Assembly: GCA_001464735.1 (NCBI GenBank)
Contig: LNDU01000008.1
Coordinates: 62,001 to 126,000 of the forward strand
Direction: 5' to 3'
DNA: 64,000 nucleotides
Source of the DNA: Nitrospira sp. Ga0074138
Lineage (GTDB): Bacteria; Nitrospirota; Nitrospiria; Nitrospirales; Nitrospiraceae
The position numbers and the translations under genes were made by a program. Positions 1-8,097 of the stretch are shown piece after piece. The notes below the pieces were generated by a model. That model ran no database searches, was not told the DNA's origin, and saw only the letters and a program-made list of their open reading frames with translations. The stretch's first letter is position 1; every line of letters starts with the position of its first letter.

Positions 1-444
1 TCGAGAAAAAAAGGCTCTGAACAGGACCATCAATAGGTGATAGGCGGTGCAAGATATAGACCCCTTCTCGTGATCTATAGAGCGAAGAATGCTTTCACAA
101 TTCTATGAGGAGGTTGCGCAGAGCGCCGGACTCTAAGTGGATTGGAGAATGGGCTGATCACCACAATCGACAAGACATGCTGTCTTGGCATGGACAAACC
201 ATCCGATGTCTGCCCAACCAAAAGCGCGTCATGAAACCGACCATCACCGTTGGCGCTTGTTCATAGATCCGCTGTCAGCGTTCCTCCCTTCCTGCCGAGG
301 ATTCCATCGCTTTCTTCCCTTGTGCAAAAGAGCGTCTCGCGGCATTGAGTCTTTTCTTCGGCACGAGCTATGGGGTATTGGCAATTCGGGAACGAGCCTG
401 GCGCAATCACAACACGGAGCGCGAATCCGATGGCTGCGTCTTCC
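1..444. other. No gene supported
   Basis: I find no ORF with a ribosome-binding site, a recognisable family or a structured RNA here. A plus-strand reading frame from 185 to 451 has no Shine-Dalgarno sequence, no family resemblance and runs into the convergent gene at 445, so I do not call it. Confidence 0.5.
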
Positions 445-852
445 TTATTGATCGGCCGGAGCCATAAGTTCCGCGGGAGGCGTTTCCATTACTTTCACGA
501 CCTGCCCGTTTTCAGTGAGGCCGATGCTCACCCGCTGTCCGACTGACACACTCTGAAAAAGATCCGGGCGGACCAGGTCAAAAAATACCGGCTTCCCGAG
601 ATCCGTCTTGAGCATACCTTTCCCGGCTTTTAGATCGAGTGTGGTGAGCGTCCCGGTCACGATGTGATGAACGACCGACTGTTCGTGATCGTTGGTAGCC
701 TGTCCTCCTCCATCCGCTTGGGCATAATTCCATATAAGGGATAAGGCCAAGATCAGCATCGCCGGAATGCACATGACCATACATATCAAGGACGAGAACG
801 GCGCCGATGTGCCATCCGGAGGGTGATTAGAAATGAGAGGTAGAATACGCAT
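445..852 (-). CDS. Small exported protein of unknown function
   Basis: This 135-residue protein has a polar N-terminus, one strongly hydrophobic segment at about residues 22-46 and a short acidic to basic remainder rich in beta-strand-forming residues (GTLTTLDLKAGKGMLKTDLG and onward). It is probably secreted or anchored in the inner membrane with the C-terminal domain in the periplasm. The C-terminal part resembles in style the small single-domain exported proteins at 41620 and 44654, which also carry a regulation-of-value phrase such as GxVVKV or GRAVSV near the end, so the three may share a small OB-like fold; that is inference. No enzymatic motif is visible. A 16-bp palindrome of the CTAGG-N6-CCTAG type lies 36 bp upstream of the start. 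Confidence 0.6.
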   Translation of the reverse strand: MRILPLISNHPPDGTSAPFSSLICMVMCIPAMLILALSLIWNYAQADGGGQATNDHEQSVVHHIVTGTLTTLDLKAGKGMLKTDLGKPVFFDLVRPDLFQSVSVGQRVSIGLTENGQVVKVMETPPAELMAPADQ

Positions 853-887
853 GTGTGTGACTCTACCGTACCTAGGAATGAATCATA

Positions 888-903
888 CTGGTATAGTCCC
901 TAG
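888..903. promoter_or_regulatory. CTAGG-N6-CCTAG palindrome, diverged copy
   Basis: The sequence CTGGTATAGTCCCTAG matches 8 of the 10 defined bases. It lies 36 bp upstream of the minus-strand gene starting at 852. Read on the minus strand, a TATGAT hexamer follows the palindrome directly, so it could occupy the place of a -35 element. Confidence 0.4.
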
Positions 904-1054
904 CGGACTGCGGAAAGCTCATGATGCCGGCCCCAGTGTCCAGGTCTAAGGCGACGGAGACTCACCATGTCCAAAAAGCACAGACGTGCTTGATGACCAC
1001 TGATCGGACCGAATGAAATTGGTTGCCCAATTGTGGTCGGCTATGCTTCCACTC

Positions 1055-1324
1055 TCATCTCGCTGACTGCGGCGGAAGACTTACGCTGTATTTAGCGTAT
1101 CCGGTCCTTCTGAGATAAAGCTTTCCACTGCGACTCATGCGATCCACCTCGAGAAACACCTGATTCCAGGTAAATCTTGAGCAGGCGACTACGAGGGAAT
1201 CGAGGCAGCACTCTCGCCTAGCCACAATGGTCTCCATGATCATATTGCTGAGTTCTTCTTGGCCCGGCGCGGATTCCACCGGTTGTGATGACCGCCGGGG
1301 TGGATGAGTGAGTGTGACGTTCAT
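1055..1324 (-). CDS. Small conserved protein, possible winged-helix fold
   Basis: This is an 89-residue soluble protein. Its core, IMETIVARRECCLDSLVVAC followed by FTWNQVFLEVDRMSRSGKL, then a short basic beta-hairpin, has the helix-helix-wing order of a compact winged-helix domain. I recall close relatives as frequent multi-copy hypothetical proteins in Nitrospira, which is one reason for the taxonomic guess. There is a strong ribosome-binding site (AAAAGGAGG) just before the ATG at 1324. A perfect CTAGG-N6-CCTAG palindrome sits 76 bp upstream. A DNA-binding role is possible but not shown; the two adjacent cysteines in RRECCLD could bind metal or respond to redox. Confidence 0.65.
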   Translation of the reverse strand: MNVTLTHPPRRSSQPVESAPGQEELSNMIMETIVARRECCLDSLVVACSRFTWNQVFLEVDRMSRSGKLYLRRTGYAKYSVSLPPQSAR

Positions 1325-1399
1325 CGGGGGCCTCCTTTTTAGATTACAGCCATCTGATCAATTAAGAAGGAAGTCTAGCTATTTTCGTCGAAGCAACCA

Positions 1400-1415
1400 C
1401 TAGGAGCTCTCCTAG
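1400..1415. promoter_or_regulatory. CTAGG-N6-CCTAG palindrome, perfect copy
   Basis: The sequence CTAGGAGCTCTCCTAG matches all 10 defined bases and contains an inner AGCT. It is 76 bp upstream of the minus-strand gene starting at 1324. Confidence 0.5.
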
Positions 1416-1592
1416 ATCCTGGCTCGGCTCTCGCTCGCAAAGGCAGACCTGCGTGTGGCGTGATTTCAAGATCCTGCTTCAGACATCTCTCTCATCACTC
1501 GCCAACTTGTCCTCACCAGGGAACGGCCTAGTCGAAGGCCACCGAACACCTCGAATAGGATGGGGAAACGACCATAAATAGTTGGGCACACA

Positions 1593-2666
1593 ATGTCTAA
1601 GCACGATCACTCCACGACTCCATCCCCTCTTAGGCTCAGTGAACAAACGCACGTCTATACCCCCTGTCTTCTGTGTAGGTCGACCAGTTTTAGTATTATC
1701 AGTTCACGTGAGCATCTGGCAGACCAGCGTCGCTATCTGGCGGCATTCCACCGACAACGGTTGCAGCATCCATCTGACACAAAGGACAGAAGTCAATTTA
1801 CCCAGGATTACGGTACGCAAATTGTTGTCTGCAGAGGATGCGGACTGCGTTTTCGCAATCCCCATCCTCCAGCCGGTTCTATGATGCAAGCCTATGCTGC
1901 AGATCAATATGATTGGGACCATTTACGACAGGAATTCGACACGCAGCTCAGGTGGGCCCGTACGAAGATTCCTATCGTGCGGCAGTGGCTTGCAGAAAGA
2001 CATCGACCACGGCTGCTGGAGGTCGGCAGTTTTGTTGGAGGATTCTTAGCCGCTGCTCAAGAAGAGGGCTGGACCATCACCGGAGTGGATCCTGGCGAGA
2101 CGGTGACTCCTTTTTGCTTCGAGCACAAATTGCCGGTATATCGAGGCACGATTGAAGAGGCTCCACTCAGGTCCGGCGAATTGGATGGCATCGTGGTCTG
2201 GAACACGTTTGACCAGTTGCCGGATCCCCGCAGCATGCTGGTTGCAGCAGCCAAGAGCCTGAAAATTGATGGGTTGCTCGTGATCCGCTTCCCCCATGGG
2301 ACTTGCTATCGTAACTCCATCTCTTTCACAGAGCGGCATCGATGGATGCAACGCTTCCTGTACCCCCTGCTCGCTTGGAATAATCTCCTCAGCTTTCCCT
2401 ATCTCCATGATTATGACGTGGACAATCTGGATCGTCTGGTTACTCGGCACGGTTTCCGAAGAGAAGTGGTGTATCCGGATACATTAATGACAGCCTCTTC
2501 ACCGAATACCCGATGGTGGGCCCAACGGGAAGAACAGCTGGTGAAGGCCCTGTGTCGCGCAGTGTGGCGAATGGAATCGTGGGCCGGCAGACATCGCTAT
2601 CGAAGTGCTTGTTGGGTGGATGTCTACTACCGTCGAATATCAAGGATTGAAGGCAACGATTACTAG
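1593..2666 (+). CDS. Class I SAM-dependent methyltransferase with N-terminal zinc ribbon
   Basis: The 357-residue product has two CxxC pairs (C25/C28 and C80/C83) that would form a split zinc ribbon, then a Rossmann-type methyltransferase domain. Motif I is LLEVGSFVGGF at about residues 141-151, followed by the acidic end of strand 2 in GVDPGE. This layout is that of Methyltransf_23-type enzymes, often found in cell-surface glycan or O-antigen modification loci where a 3-demethyl sugar or similar small molecule is methylated. No glycan cluster surrounds it, so the substrate is unknown. The start has only a weak ribosome-binding site. The gene stands alone, with the convergent zinc-ribbon gene downstream. 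Confidence 0.8.
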   Translation: MSKHDHSTTPSPLRLSEQTHVYTPCLLCRSTSFSIISSREHLADQRRYLAAFHRQRLQHPSDTKDRSQFTQDYGTQIVVCRGCGLRFRNPHPPAGSMMQAYAADQYDWDHLRQEFDTQLRWARTKIPIVRQWLAERHRPRLLEVGSFVGGFLAAAQEEGWTITGVDPGETVTPFCFEHKLPVYRGTIEEAPLRSGELDGIVVWNTFDQLPDPRSMLVAAAKSLKIDGLLVIRFPHGTCYRNSISFTERHRWMQRFLYPLLAWNNLLSFPYLHDYDVDNLDRLVTRHGFRREVVYPDTLMTASSPNTRWWAQREEQLVKALCRAVWRMESWAGRHRYRSACWVDVYYRRISRIEGNDY

Positions 2667-2853
2667 GGGGTGCACCAGTAGGCGTAGCCGGCAGACTTGA
2701 GCACACTACACATGGCGCAGGAGTCATACATGCGATTTTTATCGCGACCCGTACCAGAGGAGTTGGTTTCGCTCTTAATGAAAGCAGGCGTGTTGCGATT
2801 ATGTGCACAGAGTAACCGCGCGAAACCCACTCCTCTCGATTGGTCCCTCGGTG

Positions 2854-3099
2854 TCAGGCTCTATCGTATGTTGAGCCGGATTTCACCGTGGGGCTAGAGG
2901 TGGCCATGGGACGGTATCCGGTCTTGTCTGACCGTCTTTTTTGATCAGATCGAGGACGGGCGGTGTCTTCAATAGGATTCACGTTTGTCACCGATCCACA
3001 GTTGAGACAGCGGAGACCATGACATTGCCAGGCAAAGTAGTCCGTGGCTCCATAGAAGTAATCATGAACTGTAAAACCTCCACAGCGTGTGCATCTCAT
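2854..3099 (-). CDS. Small zinc-ribbon protein
   Basis: This 81-residue protein starts with CxxC (MRCTRCGG) and has a second CxxC (LRCLNCGS) about 27 residues later, the four-cysteine pattern of a zinc ribbon. Between them is an aromatic stretch, DYFYGATDYFAWQC. The remainder is basic, low in hydrophobic residues and probably disordered. Such ribbons bind nucleic acid or a protein partner; nothing in the sequence says which. The gene is monocistronic and points away from the sigma-54 activator downstream. Confidence 0.65.
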   Translation of the reverse strand: MRCTRCGGFTVHDYFYGATDYFAWQCHGLRCLNCGSVTNVNPIEDTARPRSDQKRRSDKTGYRPMATSSPTVKSGSTYDRA

Positions 3100-3389
3100 G
3101 GTGGTCTCTCCCTTCTGTCGATCGGGGTGACGTTGAAGTCACCATCTGAATTATGCGGTTTGCCTCTGGTTTCCATACTAAGCAGGAACACTGCCATGAA
3201 ATGGATTTCGGCTAAGTGGTCGACATTAAATTCAAATCTCACAAAACGTCGCGCCATCGATTCAGGCCTATCGCGGGACAAATTGTCCCACAGAGGAGAA
3301 TCAGTCGTCGTTCACGTGAGACGCGCGACACCAGATTGGTTCGAAATGCCGATACATCTAACTACCTTTTGCGCATGGGAGCTATCGCT

Positions 3390-4850
3390 ATGACACAACA
3401 TCCCTTCATCTTAGTGGTGGATGATAATTTAGAAACTTTGTCCTTTCTTCGAGATGTGCTTTCGCAGGAAGGTTACGAAGTCGATACCAGCAAGAGTGCC
3501 CAGGCAGCTCTCAGGAAAGTCGCTGAACGCTCACCGGATCTCATTTTATCCGACATTCATATGCCGGGGCTTGACGGATTGAGCTTGCTCACGGAACTTC
3601 GTTCCCGCCATCACGAGATGCCGGTGATATTGATGACCGCGTATGGGTCGTTGAAGACGGCGGTGGACGGTATTCAGGCCGGAGCGTTTGATTATCTGAG
3701 CAAACCCTTCATGGTGGAGGATGTGCGCCTAGTGGTCCACCGGGCCCTCGAACATACGCAAGTCTCTCGTCAAAACCAGCAGCTCAAGGACCAACTTCGC
3801 GACCATTACCGATTCGACAATCTCGTCGGGAGTAGTCCGGCAATGGTGCAGGTGTATAAATCCATTGCTCGGGTCGCGCCAACAGACAGTACGGTCCTCT
3901 TACAGGGTGAGAGCGGCACAGGTAAGGAAGTTCTCGCTCGGGCCATTCACGCCAACAGCACCAGGAAGGCAGGACCATTTGTGACGGTGGATGGCGGGGC
4001 GTTGACTGAAACATTGCTCGAATCAGAATTATTCGGCCATGAGCGGGGAGCCTTTACCGGTGCCGTGGGTATGAAGAAAGGACTCCTTGAAAAAGCCCAT
4101 CTGGGAACCTGCTTCCTGGACGAGGTGGCCGACCTATCTGCAACCTTGCAGGGGAAGTTGCTGCGGGTGATTCAGGAACGTGAGATTCGCCGAGTCGGAA
4201 GCACAACACCGATGGCTGTCGATGTGAGGATCATCGCTGCTTCCAAGAAAGATCTAAGTGCCCTGGTGAAAGCGGGTACCTTCCGTGAAGACCTGTATTA
4301 CCGGCTGAATGTGGTGGCCATTAACATTCCCCCATTGCGCGAGCGAATGGAGGATGTGCCGCTTCTGGCGGAGCATTTCGTTCAGATGTACGGCGCTGCA
4401 AAATCCCAGCCAGTGGCTGGGATTTCAACCGAGGCCATGACGGCTATCACCCAGTACTGGTGGCCAGGCAATATCCGAGAATTGGAACACGCCATTGAAC
4501 GGGCCGTCGCGCTGAGCCCACATCCGATTCTCTGTCCAGAAGACCTCCCACTCGCGGTCCGTACGGCGACGGTGAAAGAGGCTGACCAAGCTCGCGGATG
4601 GATGACATTGGAAGAGCTGGAACGGGAACACATTATTCGCGTCCTGAAGCACCATCATTGGGACTTGGGTCGTTCTTCATCCATACTCGGCATCCATCGG
4701 AAGACCTTGCTCAGAAAGCTCCGTCACTACGGATTGGTCAATGGCCTTCGGACAGGCTATCCCGGTCTGGATGCTCTGTCCGCCCAATCGGAAGACGAGC
4801 GATCGTCCATTGAAGAAACGCCCTATGAAGAATCTGCTTATACATCCTGA
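3390..4850 (+). CDS. NtrC-family sigma-54 response regulator
   Basis: The product is a 486-residue transcription activator. It has a receiver domain at residues 1-125 with acidic pocket D11/D12 and phospho-acceptor D55 (ILSDIHMPG). An AAA+ domain follows, with Walker A GESGTGKE at about 174-181, an intact GAFTGA loop at 221-226 for contact with sigma-54, Walker B around FLDE at 243-246 and an arginine finger region. A Fis-type helix-turn-helix lies at about 426-449. I place the start at 3390, where GGGAG sits 8 bases upstream, rather than at the upstream in-frame starts at 3375 or 3216. No histidine kinase is found in the window, so it is an orphan. A CheY-like gene follows 80 bp downstream and may be co-transcribed. 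The targets are unknown. Confidence 0.93.
   Translation: MTQHPFILVVDDNLETLSFLRDVLSQEGYEVDTSKSAQAALRKVAERSPDLILSDIHMPGLDGLSLLTELRSRHHEMPVILMTAYGSLKTAVDGIQAGAFDYLSKPFMVEDVRLVVHRALEHTQVSRQNQQLKDQLRDHYRFDNLVGSSPAMVQVYKSIARVAPTDSTVLLQGESGTGKEVLARAIHANSTRKAGPFVTVDGGALTETLLESELFGHERGAFTGAVGMKKGLLEKAHLGTCFLDEVADLSATLQGKLLRVIQEREIRRVGSTTPMAVDVRIIAASKKDLSALVKAGTFREDLYYRLNVVAINIPPLRERMEDVPLLAEHFVQMYGAAKSQPVAGISTEAMTAITQYWWPGNIRELEHAIERAVALSPHPILCPEDLPLAVRTATVKEADQARGWMTLEELEREHIIRVLKHHHWDLGRSSSILGIHRKTLLRKLRHYGLVNGLRTGYPGLDALSAQSEDERSSIEETPYEESAYTS
4401..4425. repeat. 25-bp palindrome inside the NtrC-like gene
   Basis: A 12-bp arm is followed by its exact inverse complement with one central G (arms AAATCCCAGCCA and TGGCTGGGATTT). 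It falls in the linker codons between the AAA+ core and the lid region. It could form an mRNA hairpin or be a binding site; chance cannot be excluded. Confidence 0.5.
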
Positions 4851-4930
4851 GGGACAGAAGACCAGCGACCTGAGACGTGAGCGAGAATAGTTTTTGCAAA
4901 CGCACGTATAATCTCACAAGGAGGTGTGTG

Positions 4931-5359
4931 ATGCAAGGTTACGGAAAACGCATCCTGGTCATTGATGATGCAGAGGGCCTTCGTTATCTCACGAGTATGG
5001 CGCTTTCAAATGCCGGCTATAATACCTACACCGCCTCGGACGGAGCGGAAGGGCTGGATGCGATGACAAAGCGACGGTACGATGTCGTGTTGGTCGACTA
5101 CCACATGCCGCGAGTCAACGGCTTGCAGTTTATTGAGACGAGTCGATCCAAGTGGCCCGACACACCGGTTATTCTGATGTCCGGAGACTCTCCCCGCCAT
5201 GGTCAAAACTCTCTACCCAAAGGAACCTTCGCGTGCGTTGAAAAACCCTTCGAGTTACCCCATCTCCTTGAGTTGATTGGCTGTGCCTGCCGGAGGGCAC
5301 CGCAACAAGGATTGGCTCAGATGCCTGCCTTTTCATACCTGGGCTCGGTGCCTTTTTAA
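4931..5359 (+). CDS. CheY-like single-domain response regulator
   Basis: This 142-residue protein is a receiver domain with no output domain. The acidic pair is D12/D13, the phospho-acceptor D56 (VLVDYHMPRVNG), a conserved Ser in LMSGDS and Lys in VEKPFE. The ATG at 4931 is preceded by AAGGAGGTG, so I reject the longer in-frame start at 4877. It lies 80 bp behind the NtrC-like gene on the same strand. It probably acts by protein-protein contact in a phosphorelay or on motility or the partner regulator. No cognate kinase or phosphotransferase is present. Confidence 0.88.
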   Translation: MQGYGKRILVIDDAEGLRYLTSMALSNAGYNTYTASDGAEGLDAMTKRRYDVVLVDYHMPRVNGLQFIETSRSKWPDTPVILMSGDSPRHGQNSLPKGTFACVEKPFELPHLLELIGCACRRAPQQGLAQMPAFSYLGSVPF

Positions 5360-5630
5360 GACGATGTGATGACGGTCATACACTCAGGAAAGATTCTCTG
5401 CCACAGTCTTGTACACTGATTTTCCGCCCCTCTCAATCCTGGACAGCTTGTCACCTGTGAGACATGCTGACCTGATCCCGATATCTCTATTAGCCTCCTC
5501 GCCTCATGCACGCTTCTCATATCGCTCAGTTGAGGCGTTCTGCCGATGGTCCTGTTATTGCACAATCTATTGCTCAGACAATGCCATCAGATCGATTAGG
5601 ATCATCATCAACAACTGGGGAGGATAGTTC

Positions 5631-6605
5631 ATGGAAATGGAGCGAACAATTCAACAATGGTCGATCGGCGGCACTCGCCTCAGCTGGAGTGCGGTATTTG
5701 CTGGATGGGCTGTGGGAATGGCCACCCAACTGACCCTGACTTTATTGGGACTGGCGATCGGCGCCTGGTCCATCGATCTCAAGGCTGCGGAACCTGTCGG
5801 TGGGGTCCCGATCGGCACCGGGGTGTGGACAGGCCTCTCCATGCTCATTTCCGCCTTCGCCGGCGGATATATAACGGCTCGGTTGTCAGGGAGCACGCTC
5901 CCCAACGACGGGCTCTACCATGGAATCGTGGTATGGGGCGTCAACTGGTTGGTCTTCGCATGGCTCACCACCACGGCTATGGCGGCGCTCTTCGGCGGGG
6001 TGTTCTCCGCTTTCGGGAGCACGCTCCAAAGCCTTGGCCAAGGGGCCACAACGGTCGTGTCGGCAGCTGCTTCGAAAATGACCGACGGGAAGACGCCGCT
6101 TTCTTTGGATGAACTGCGCCGCCAAACGGAATCCGTCCTGGCTGCGACGGGGAAACAGGAGCTTCAACCAGGCGAGATTCGGAAGGATGCGGAACGCGTG
6201 GCTAACTCGTCGCGGAGCGGACCGCCGCCGCAACAGACGGCGGACTCGGCTCTCCAAGAACTGCAACAAAAGCTCATGGCGTTGGACAAGGACGCCGCGA
6301 TCAACGTCATGACCACTAAGATGGGCATGACGGAACCCCAGGCAAGACAGTTGGTCGAATCGACTATCGGATTTATCGACCCTCTCAAAGACAAGGCTCA
6401 ACAAGTCAAGCAACAATCCGTCGAAGTCGGCAATCGCGCTATTGACGGTGTGGGGACCACGGCAATGTGGCTGGCTGTCCTTGCCATCATCACGCTGGGC
6501 TTGTCGGTATTCGGGGGGATAACCGGTATTTCGAAGATGCCGACGATTCATGCCCAATCTGAACAGTATCGGCCAGAAGTCCGACGAGCCGGTAGTATAG
6601 CATAA
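5631..6605 (+). CDS. PhnA/YrzE-like multi-pass membrane protein
   Basis: This 324-residue protein has hydrophobic segments at roughly residues 20-42, 63-80, 90-118 and 268-292. The first half, with SWSAVFAGWAVGMATQLTLT and AFAGGYITARLSG, has the pattern of the YrzE/TIGR04086-type or PhnA-like membrane proteins common in environmental bacteria. The middle (about residues 150-265) is a soluble, charged, helix-rich domain with sequence like that of coiled regions in stress proteins. A function is not established for the family. The ATG follows GGGGAGGATAGTTC. A strong hairpin follows the gene, so it is probably transcribed alone. Confidence 0.7.
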   Translation: MEMERTIQQWSIGGTRLSWSAVFAGWAVGMATQLTLTLLGLAIGAWSIDLKAAEPVGGVPIGTGVWTGLSMLISAFAGGYITARLSGSTLPNDGLYHGIVVWGVNWLVFAWLTTTAMAALFGGVFSAFGSTLQSLGQGATTVVSAAASKMTDGKTPLSLDELRRQTESVLAATGKQELQPGEIRKDAERVANSSRSGPPPQQTADSALQELQQKLMALDKDAAINVMTTKMGMTEPQARQLVESTIGFIDPLKDKAQQVKQQSVEVGNRAIDGVGTTAMWLAVLAIITLGLSVFGGITGISKMPTIHAQSEQYRPEVRRAGSIA

Positions 6606-6619
6606 CCGATGACCTTCAG

Positions 6620-6655
6620 AGGGGCCGGATTGCGGCTGACCGCAATCCGGCCCTT
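6620..6655 (+). terminator. Hairpin terminator after the PhnA-like gene
   Basis: A perfect 14-bp stem (GGGCCGGATTGCGG with its complement) closes a CTGA tetraloop, 15 bases after the stop codon. Only two T residues follow, so it is a strong hairpin with a weak U tract and could act as an intrinsic terminator or 3' stabiliser. Confidence 0.7.
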
Positions 6656-6778
6656 AACGGATACACCTCGACGGTTTTTATAACAATCACCGTATTGTCA
6701 TCGACCGGTTCACCGGCTCATGGTGCTGGCTATTCGATGGAGGGTCGAGGTGAACACCCGCGTTGAGAGGTTGTGACC

Positions 6779-7291
6779 ATGTCGTCTATCCCACCAATCG
6801 CCGGTTTGGAAATCACCCAAGACCTCGCTGTCCAATACAGAACCTGGAAGATTCAGCGGATGGGGTGGGCAGCCATGGCCCTCATTATCCTGGCTGCGCT
6901 GGCCGGTCTGTTCGGCAGCGGGCCCTTGGCCCGCACAGCGGTGGTGGACGATCAACAGCTCGTTCGTCTTGAGTACAACCGCTTCGGCCGTTATCAAGAC
7001 GAATCGCTTTTGAAGCTCGAACTGACGCCGAAAGCGACACAGACCCATCGAGTGACCGTGAAGGTTGATCGGAACTATTGGACGAGTCACGCCATCGAGC
7101 AGATCGCTCCTGAACCGATGACATCCAGCGCCGGCTTCGATGGCTTTCTCTACACGTTTGAGGTCGACTCTCAGAATGCCCCGGCGGCGATCATCGTGCG
7201 CCTGAGGCCCGAATACCTCGGATCATTGGACGGCCACATTCGCGTGAATGATCAAGGTTCACTTACGTTTGAACAGTTTATATTTCCGTGA
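6779..7291 (+). CDS. Membrane-anchored protein, partner of YetF-like protein
   Basis: This protein is 170 residues long, with one transmembrane helix near residues 25-48 (WAAMALIILAALAGLFGSGP) and a periplasmic beta-rich domain of about 115 residues. It is encoded 39 bp upstream of the DUF421 gene in the same direction, and the pair appears to form an operon. I chose the ATG at 6779 because GAGAGG is 8 bases upstream; the GTG at 6773 is too close. The periplasmic domain has no motif I recognise. A structural or regulatory role with the DUF421 membrane protein is inferred from adjacency only. Confidence 0.7.
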   Translation: MSSIPPIAGLEITQDLAVQYRTWKIQRMGWAAMALIILAALAGLFGSGPLARTAVVDDQQLVRLEYNRFGRYQDESLLKLELTPKATQTHRVTVKVDRNYWTSHAIEQIAPEPMTSSAGFDGFLYTFEVDSQNAPAAIIVRLRPEYLGSLDGHIRVNDQGSLTFEQFIFP

Positions 7292-7330
7292 TTGCACGCT
7301 TCGACAGAGCGTCAACCAGTGAGGTTGTCC

Positions 7331-7771
7331 ATGGAAACCGTCTTGCGGGCGCTGTTCATTTATCTTGTTCTGTTGTTGGTCTTTCGCCTGGCTGGTCGTC
7401 GCACTCTCATGCAGATGACCAGCTTCGATTTCGTCTTGCTGCTCATCATCAGCGAAACCACACAAAATGCCATCCTCGGCAACGACTATTCCATCACGAC
7501 CGGCATCTTGGCGATCGTGACTCTTGTCGGAACCGATATCCTCCTGTCGTATTGGAAACATCGTTCAGCGAAAGTGGAACGTTGGTTGGATGGACTCCCG
7601 TTAATTATCGTGCAAAACGGCATTCCGCTGAAGCCGTTGATGGACCGCGCACGAGTCAATGAGGAAGATGTGCTGGCTGCCGCTCGCCAGGGTCCAGGCC
7701 TGGAGCGAATGGAGCAAATCAAATATGCCGTACTAGAAGTAGGAGGTGGCATCTCAGTGATCCCAAAATAG
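7331..7771 (+). CDS. DUF421/YetF family membrane protein
   Basis: The product has 146 residues. Three hydrophobic helices lie in about the first 80 residues ([20 protein letters not shown], then [18 protein letters not shown]), followed by the small alpha/beta domain typical of YetF/YcaP ([46 protein letters not shown]). The end of the family signature, E-x-G-x-ISVIPK, is present, so the protein is full length although short. It sits in the inner membrane with the soluble domain cytoplasmic. The family is linked to envelope stress and spore or cell-wall regulation in other bacteria, but the biochemical function is unknown. Confidence 0.85.
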   Translation: METVLRALFIYLVLLLVFRLAGRRTLMQMTSFDFVLLLIISETTQNAILGNDYSITTGILAIVTLVGTDILLSYWKHRSAKVERWLDGLPLIIVQNGIPLKPLMDRARVNEEDVLAAARQGPGLERMEQIKYAVLEVGGGISVIPK

Positions 7772-8097
7772 GTAAATACGCCGGGACAACGACAGAAAGC
7801 ACGCTTGCTATCGATACTGTAGGAGTTATCTACGCCCCCGTAGCGGCAGCAGCACCAGATGTCGGATGGGAACGACCTCTGATCGGTGGACCCGGTCAAG
7901 CTCCGCACAAGAAGCCACAAGACTAGGGTTTGCTCCAGTACTGCCTGCAGAGAGCAACGCGCACAGTCATACCCAGACCTGCTCGATCCGAATGTGCCTA
8001 CGACTCTGCAGACACGCCACTGCGACTGTCTGACCTTTCCACGATTCTGTGAGAGCGGGTCGGCCTGGTCCATAGTTGAAGACAAAGGTATAGGAAC
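7772..8097. other. Intergenic region, no gene seen
   Basis: About 326 bp lie before the fusion gene. I see no ORF with a ribosome-binding site and no convincing hairpin. It presumably holds the promoter of the gene at 8098. A weak AAAGG ribosome-binding site lies just before that start. Confidence 0.5.

Noticed and set aside
185..451. 88-residue plus-strand ORF
   Set aside because: No ribosome-binding site, no family match, and it runs into the convergent gene at 445.
3216..3389. N-terminal extension of the sigma-54 activator
   Set aside because: The extra 58 residues are not receiver-like and a good ribosome-binding site fits the start at 3390.
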